Positions 60,222 through 64,000 of a stretch of DNA of 64,000 nt are shown here, piece by piece; positions within the stretch are counted from its first letter, which is position 1; each line of letters begins with the position of its first letter. The notes below the pieces were generated by a model that worked only from the letters and a program-made list of their open reading frames with translations, did no database searches and was not told the origin of the DNA. The stretch is from Gemmobacter denitrificans. Lineage in GTDB: Bacteria > Pseudomonadota > Alphaproteobacteria > Rhodobacterales > Rhodobacteraceae. Made by a program: the position numbers and the translations under genes. The DNA lies in contig NZ_JBALHR010000002.1 in NCBI RefSeq assembly GCF_036964905.1, positions 186,001-250,000 of the forward strand, in the 5' to 3' direction.

Positions 60222-61487
60222 TCAGGCCGCCCGCAACCGGGGTGCTTGTGCTTTGATGCGCGACCGGGTCATGAAACCGCACAGAACGCGCGCCTCATGC
60301 GGTTTCAAGACCCGCCGTGCCATGGGCTGCCGGGCCAGCCAGTCAAGCTGGCCATCCGGCAGACAGCGCTGCAGGTCGGCCACCTGCCGTGAAGGCAGGT
60401 CGGCCAGCGCCTGCGGCCCGGGATAAAGGCTTTCGGCCCCGGCCCCTTCGGCGTTCAGCACATGATGCCGTCCCAGCAACAGATGGTGATAGCCCAGCCG
60501 ACGCGGCACGGTTTCCTGCCGGATGCCGGGCAATGCCAGCAGATCGCGCGCAGCCACCAGTACTTCGGGCACATCGAACAGCATCTCGCAGGCCGGATGC
60601 GCGACCAGCAGCAGATGCCGGGGGGAAACGCTCAGCGGTGCGTGATCGCCCAGCACCCCGGCCTCGACCCGGACGGGCAGGGCCGCCCCGCTTGCCAGAA
60701 CCGATTCCCCACCGGCCCAGAGCAACGGTTGCGCCCCGGCATCGCGGGTCAGCACCAGATCGCCCGCCCGCAGATCCTCGACCGGGCGGGGGCCTTCCGG
60801 GGTCGCGATCCGCGTGCCCGTCACGAAACAGACCGGGCGGCCATTCAGGAACCGGGTCGACCAGACGCCATTGGGATCATTCGGGTCCAGCTGCGCATTC
60901 GGGTAACCGGTGATTGCCGTGGCATTGCCGGACCCTGGCAGCACGAAATCCTGCCCAGCACCATCGGTCATCCCGGCCTGGGCCACGCCAAAGCCACCAT
61001 TGGCCCATTGGATCTGCTGATAGATGAAATCGACTTCGAAATTGCCGTCTTGCGTATGTTCCAGCACCAGCTGAAAGGTATTGCGCGCGGTGGTGCTGCC
61101 CGAATAGGGCCGCACCCCCAGCCATGTGATCGTCACCTTGCCGCTGGCCGGATCCAGATCCCAATAGATGTTGTTGGTGCCGGTGGCCGTGCCCGAGGTG
61201 ATGTTCACATCCGACCAGAACACCGCGATGGCCGGATAGGGCAAGTTCTGGATCGGGGTCGGGGTATAGGATGTCTGCGGCCCGCCAAAGGTGATGAGCC
61301 CGTTCGTATTGATGTAGATCGACGTGTAATTGGTGCCGAAATAGCTGATGCCCTGCGACCCGAAGACCGAGGTGATGTTCACCTGGATCGCGCCGTCATC
61401 GTAATTGCCCGACGTGAGGGGCGTGCCGCGGAAGCTGCCCTCGCCCACACCTTGCGGGCCGCCTAGTCCTGTTGTGATCGTCGCCAT
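60222..61487 (-). CDS. Nidogen-like/Hint-domain protein
   Basis: 421 residues. The N-terminal 210 residues resemble a nidogen (NIDO) extracellular domain (NYDDGAIQVNITSVFGSQG, IYINTNGLITFGGPQ, IAVFWSDVNI, NTFQLVLEHTQDGNFEVDFIYQ). A Hint domain starts at C220-F-V-T-G-T with LRAGDLVLTRDAGAQPLLWAG and a SPRHLLL site, so the Cys nucleophile is intact. Likely secreted and self-cleaving (inference). No classical signal peptide. The start could also be an in-frame GTG at 61496. Confidence 0.85.
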   Translation of the reverse strand: MATITTGLGGPQGVGEGSFRGTPLTSGNYDDGAIQVNITSVFGSQGISYFGTNYTSIYINTNGLITFGGPQTSYTPTPIQNLPYPAIAVFWSDVNITSGTATGTNNIYWDLDPASGKVTITWLGVRPYSGSTTARNTFQLVLEHTQDGNFEVDFIYQQIQWANGGFGVAQAGMTDGAGQDFVLPGSGNATAITGYPNAQLDPNDPNGVWSTRFLNGRPVCFVTGTRIATPEGPRPVEDLRAGDLVLTRDAGAQPLLWAGGESVLASGAALPVRVEAGVLGDHAPLSVSPRHLLLVAHPACEMLFDVPEVLVAARDLLALPGIRQETVPRRLGYHHLLLGRHHVLNAEGAGAESLYPGPQALADLPSRQVADLQRCLPDGQLDWLARQPMARRVLKPHEARVLCGFMTRSRIKAQAPRLRAA

Positions 61488-61501
61488 ATCAGGCACCGTC
61501 A

Positions 61502-61518
61502 GTTTCCGCTACGGAAAC
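61502..61518. repeat. Perfect inverted repeat IR1 of the 61.5-kb spacer
   Basis: GTTTCCG-CTA-CGGAAAC, 7-bp arms, directly upstream of the nidogen/Hint gene. Candidate operator or leader hairpin for that gene. Confidence 0.55.
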
Positions 61519-61532
61519 CGTTCTGCGTGGGA

Positions 61533-61556
61533 ATCTGGCCTGACCCGCGGCCAGAT
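61533..61556. repeat. Perfect inverted repeat IR2 of the 61.5-kb spacer
   Basis: ATCTGGCC-N8-GGCCAGAT, 8-bp arms, 14 bases after IR1. Confidence 0.55.
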
Positions 61557-61561
61557 CACGG

Positions 61562-61578
61562 CAATTTTGCGAAAATTG
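61562..61578. repeat. Perfect inverted repeat IR3 of the 61.5-kb spacer
   Basis: CAATTTT-GCG-AAAATTG, 7-bp arms and 3-base centre like IR1, AT-rich against its surroundings and 5 bases after IR2. Confidence 0.55.
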
Positions 61579-61729
61579 AAACGGTAGGGGGTGGTGGCAG
61601 TCATTGTTCTCAGCTTGGCCCCTGCCGTGGCATGGGACGGTTCAAGGCTGCCGACCGGTTTCACCTGTCATGCGTTGCAACAAAGCTTGACCGCCGGGGT
61701 CTGGGAAGGGTGGCAAAAAACCGCTATGT

Positions 61730-61755
61730 CAGCCTTCAAACCGCTTTGAAGGCTG
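61730..61755 (+). promoter_or_regulatory. Strong hairpin masking the ribosome binding site of the MFS gene
   Basis: 11-bp perfect stem CAGCCTTCAAA / TTTGAAGGCTG with a CCGC loop, ending four bases before the ATG. The GAAGG ribosome binding site lies in the right arm, so the structure would block initiation unless opened. No T tract follows, arguing against a terminator. Confidence 0.7.
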
Positions 61756-61759
61756 GATC

Positions 61760-62920
61760 ATGCGCCCGACCCCCTTGCAATCGCGCCGTGCTGTCGCCGC
61801 GATGTTTCTTGCCAATGGCTTTACCATGGGGGCCTGGGCCCCGCAGATCCCGCCGCTGCTGCCCCGCCATGGCATTGGCGAGGCGGTGCTGGGCCTGTTG
61901 ATCCTTGGGCTTGGCATCGGGGCGGTCGGGGCGATGCTCATGTCCGGGCGGCTGATTTCCCGTTTCGGGTCGCGCCCGGTGCTGCGGGGCTTTGCCCTGG
62001 CGGTGATCCCGATGCTGCCGATGGTGGTGCTGGCCCCGTCATTGCCATTGCTGGCCCTGGCCATGGTGGTCTTTGGCGCGACGATCGGTTGCATGGATGT
62101 GGCGATGAACGCGCAGGCGGTTGAGGTGGAACGTGCCCTTGGCCGGGCCATCATGTCGTCGTCCCACGGGTTCTGGAGCCTGGGCGGCTTTGTCGGCGGG
62201 GCGGCGGGGGGCTGGGTGCTGGCCCATTGGGGCGGCACGTTGCAGGCGCTGGTGGCAGCGGGGATCGTGGCGGCGCTGGTATTCTGGGCCATGCCTCGCC
62301 TGATGGATGTTCCGCCTGTGCCACCTGAACCCGGGGCCGCGCCGGTCCGGATTGTGCCGCGGGATCCTGCGCTATGGCTGCTGGGGATCATGGCGTTGCT
62401 CTGCATGGTGCCGGAAGGCGCGGTCATGGATTGGGGTGCGCTCTTTCTGGGCAAGGAGTTGGGGGCTGGGCCATCGCAGGCCGCACTTGGCTTTGCCTTC
62501 TTTGCCGGAGCAATGGCGATAGTGCGCTTTGCGGGCGATGCGCTGCGCAACCGCTTTGGTGCCGTGCGCACGCTGCGCGCCTCGGCCGGGTTGGCGGCCG
62601 CAGCATTGCTGGCCGCCGCCTTTGCCCCCGATGCGCCGTTGGCGATCCTTGCCTTTGCCGTGGCAGGGTTGGGCATTGCCAATACCGTGCCAGTGCTGTT
62701 TTCCGCTGCGGGCAATCATCCCGGCCTGCCGCCGGGGGCCGCGCTGTCCACGGTCACCATGGTGGGCTATGCCGGGATATTGGTCGCGCCTTCGACCATC
62801 GGGTTCGTGGCCGAACATCTGGGGTTCCGCCAGACCTGGGCCGCGCTGGCGCTGTGCCTTGTGCTGGTCACCCTGCTTGCCGGTCGGGCGGCGGCGGCGG
62901 ATGATCTGCGCCGGGCGTGA
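61760..62920 (+). CDS. Major facilitator superfamily transporter (YbjJ-like)
   Basis: 386 residues, about twelve hydrophobic helices; NGFTMGAWAPQIPPLLPRHGIGEAVLGLLILGLGIGAVGAM and the loop SGRLISRFGSRPVL are MFS-type. It resembles YbjJ-like inner-membrane proteins of unknown substrate. Preceded by a hairpin that covers the ribosome binding site. Confidence 0.88.
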   Translation: MRPTPLQSRRAVAAMFLANGFTMGAWAPQIPPLLPRHGIGEAVLGLLILGLGIGAVGAMLMSGRLISRFGSRPVLRGFALAVIPMLPMVVLAPSLPLLALAMVVFGATIGCMDVAMNAQAVEVERALGRAIMSSSHGFWSLGGFVGGAAGGWVLAHWGGTLQALVAAGIVAALVFWAMPRLMDVPPVPPEPGAAPVRIVPRDPALWLLGIMALLCMVPEGAVMDWGALFLGKELGAGPSQAALGFAFFAGAMAIVRFAGDALRNRFGAVRTLRASAGLAAAALLAAAFAPDAPLAILAFAVAGLGIANTVPVLFSAAGNHPGLPPGAALSTVTMVGYAGILVAPSTIGFVAEHLGFRQTWAALALCLVLVTLLAGRAAAADDLRRA

Positions 62921-63020
62921 TCGCGCCCCCGCCCTTTTGCGCCTTCGCCCTTCTCTGCCGCCATGCTTTCGCGTATAGGCCGCAGGCCGCCCCTTGCGCT
63001 TCACCGGATCGAGCTTGCCC

Positions 63021-64000
63021 ATGTCCAGCCAGAACCCGCCCAATCTTCGCCCCGATCTTGCCCGCGCCATCGTACCAGATGCCCGGCGCGAAGGGCAGCC
63101 GACGATCGGCATGGTCAGCCTTGGCTGCCCCAAGGCGCTGGTGGACAGCGAGCGCATCCTCACGCGCCTGCGCGCCGAAGGCTATGCGATCAGCCCCGAT
63201 TACAAGGGCGCCGATGCGGTGATCGTGAACACCTGCGGTTTTCTGGACAGCGCCAAGGCCGAAAGCCTGGATGCCATCGGCGAGGCGCTGCGCGAAAACG
63301 GCAAGGTGCTGGTCACCGGCTGCCTGGGCGCGGAACCCGAATACATCACCGGCGCCCATCCCAAGGTGCTGGCCGTCACCGGCCCGCATCAATACGAGGC
63401 CGTGCTGGATGCCGTTCACAAGGCCGTGCCGCCGCAGCCCGATCCCTTCATCGACCTGCTGCCCGCCAGTGGCGTGAAACTGACGCCGCGCCATTACAGC
63501 TATCTCAAGATTTCCGAGGGCTGTAACCACAAGTGCAAATTCTGCATCATCCCCGACATGCGCGGCAAACTGGTCAGCCGCCCGGCCCATGCCGTGCTGC
63601 GCGAGGCCGAAAAGCTGGTGCAAGCAGGCGTGCGCGAATTGCTGGTCATCTCGCAAGACACCTCGGCCTATGGCGTGGATCGCAAGCACGATATGGCCAA
63701 GTGGAAAGACGGCGAAGTGCGCGCCCATATCACCGATCTGGCGCGCGAGCTGGGCCGTTTGGGCGCGGGCGATGACCTCTGGGTTCGCCTGCATTACGTC
63801 TACCCCTATCCGCATGTGCGCGACCTGATCCCGCTGATGGCCGAGGGGCTGGTGCTGCCTTACCTCGACATCCCGTTCCAGCACGCCCACCCCGATACGC
63901 TCAAGCGCATGGCCCGGCCTGCGGCAGCGGCGCGGACGCTGGACGAGATCGCCGCCTGGCGCGCCGCCTGCCCGGAGATCACGCTGCGCTCCACCTTCAT
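63021..64000 (+). CDS. rimO: Ribosomal protein uS12 methylthiotransferase RimO, 5' part (runs off window)
   Basis: First 326 residues. The N-terminal methylthiotransferase domain has Cys36, Cys72 and Cys101 (GMVSLGCPKALVDSE, NTCGFLDSAK, VTGCLGAE), and the radical-SAM cluster is C168-x3-C172-x2-C175 (EGCNHKCKFC). The IIPDMRGKLVSR segment is RimO-specific as opposed to MiaB. It methylthiolates Asp of ribosomal protein S12. The 3' end is outside the window. Confidence 0.95.
   Translation, partial: MSSQNPPNLRPDLARAIVPDARREGQPTIGMVSLGCPKALVDSERILTRLRAEGYAISPDYKGADAVIVNTCGFLDSAKAESLDAIGEALRENGKVLVTGCLGAEPEYITGAHPKVLAVTGPHQYEAVLDAVHKAVPPQPDPFIDLLPASGVKLTPRHYSYLKISEGCNHKCKFCIIPDMRGKLVSRPAHAVLREAEKLVQAGVRELLVISQDTSAYGVDRKHDMAKWKDGEVRAHITDLARELGRLGAGDDLWVRLHYVYPYPHVRDLIPLMAEGLVLPYLDIPFQHAHPDTLKRMARPAAAARTLDEIAAWRAACPEITLRSTF

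Overview
The window is a high-GC, densely packed stretch of bacterial chromosome that reads as core genome of an alphaproteobacterium of the Rhodobacteraceae (Rhodobacter/Tabrizicola/Gemmobacter-like). The call rests on nuoLMN followed by birA-coaX-rnj, a tatABC-DUF815 operon beside surE-pcm-nlpD, a single bifunctional RelA/SpoT homologue behind rpoZ, the acpS-lepB-rnc-era-recO cluster, Hint-domain proteins, a DUF6455 protein and GC-rich dispersed intergenic hairpins. I see no insertion sequence, phage gene, CRISPR array, rRNA or tRNA gene.

Layout. 1-7.1 kb: end of the complex I operon (nuoL 3' part, nuoM, nuoN), then birA, coaX and RNase J in one overlapping series, closed by a bidirectional terminator. 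7.1-14.9 kb: DEAD-box helicase, prfC, a Hint-domain protein, an atypical SDR with an orphan ABC ATPase, and a WYL regulator with a small ABM-like protein behind a perfect palindrome. 15-20.5 kb: tatABC-DUF815 converging on surE-pcm-nlpD. 20.6-30.7 kb: an amino-acid/amine module. A TetR regulator, an arginine:pyruvate transaminase (AruH-like) and a TPP-dependent 2-ketoarginine decarboxylase (AruI-like) form one operon; a class III aminotransferase and a PuuA-like ligase form another; a four-gene polar amino acid ABC importer is divergent. Two clean inverted repeats sit at the promoters. 30.7-33.2 kb: cobC-cbiB-MOSC. 33.3-38.2 kb: L,D-transpeptidase/PatB, then three tandem peptide deformylase paralogues (the third without key catalytic residues) coupled to fmt. 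38.2-43.5 kb: EVE protein, small membrane protein, TetR, TRIC protein, RNase HI, LysE exporter, ispH, YqaA and a NYN protein. 43.6-52.9 kb: folK, rpoZ, rsh, DUF2062, pdxJ, acpS, lepB, rnc, era, DUF1491, recO. 52.9-58.7 kb: AsmA protein, cysteine hydrolase, DUF1993, argF and argD behind a long, operator-rich leader. 58.7-64 kb: small acidic protein, M48 lipoprotein, DUF6455, nidogen/Hint protein, an unusual intergenic region with four perfect inverted repeats, an MFS transporter and the 5' part of rimO.

Most genes are housekeeping. The points most worth a second look are the arginine/amine module with its two candidate operators, the decaying third deformylase, the inverted-repeat cluster before the MFS gene (including a hairpin that buries its ribosome binding site), the twin operator and short Arg-rich leader ORF before argD, and the two families of dispersed hairpin repeats. 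Translation starts were often moved downstream from the longest open frame using ribosome binding sites, stop/start overlaps and family N-termini.
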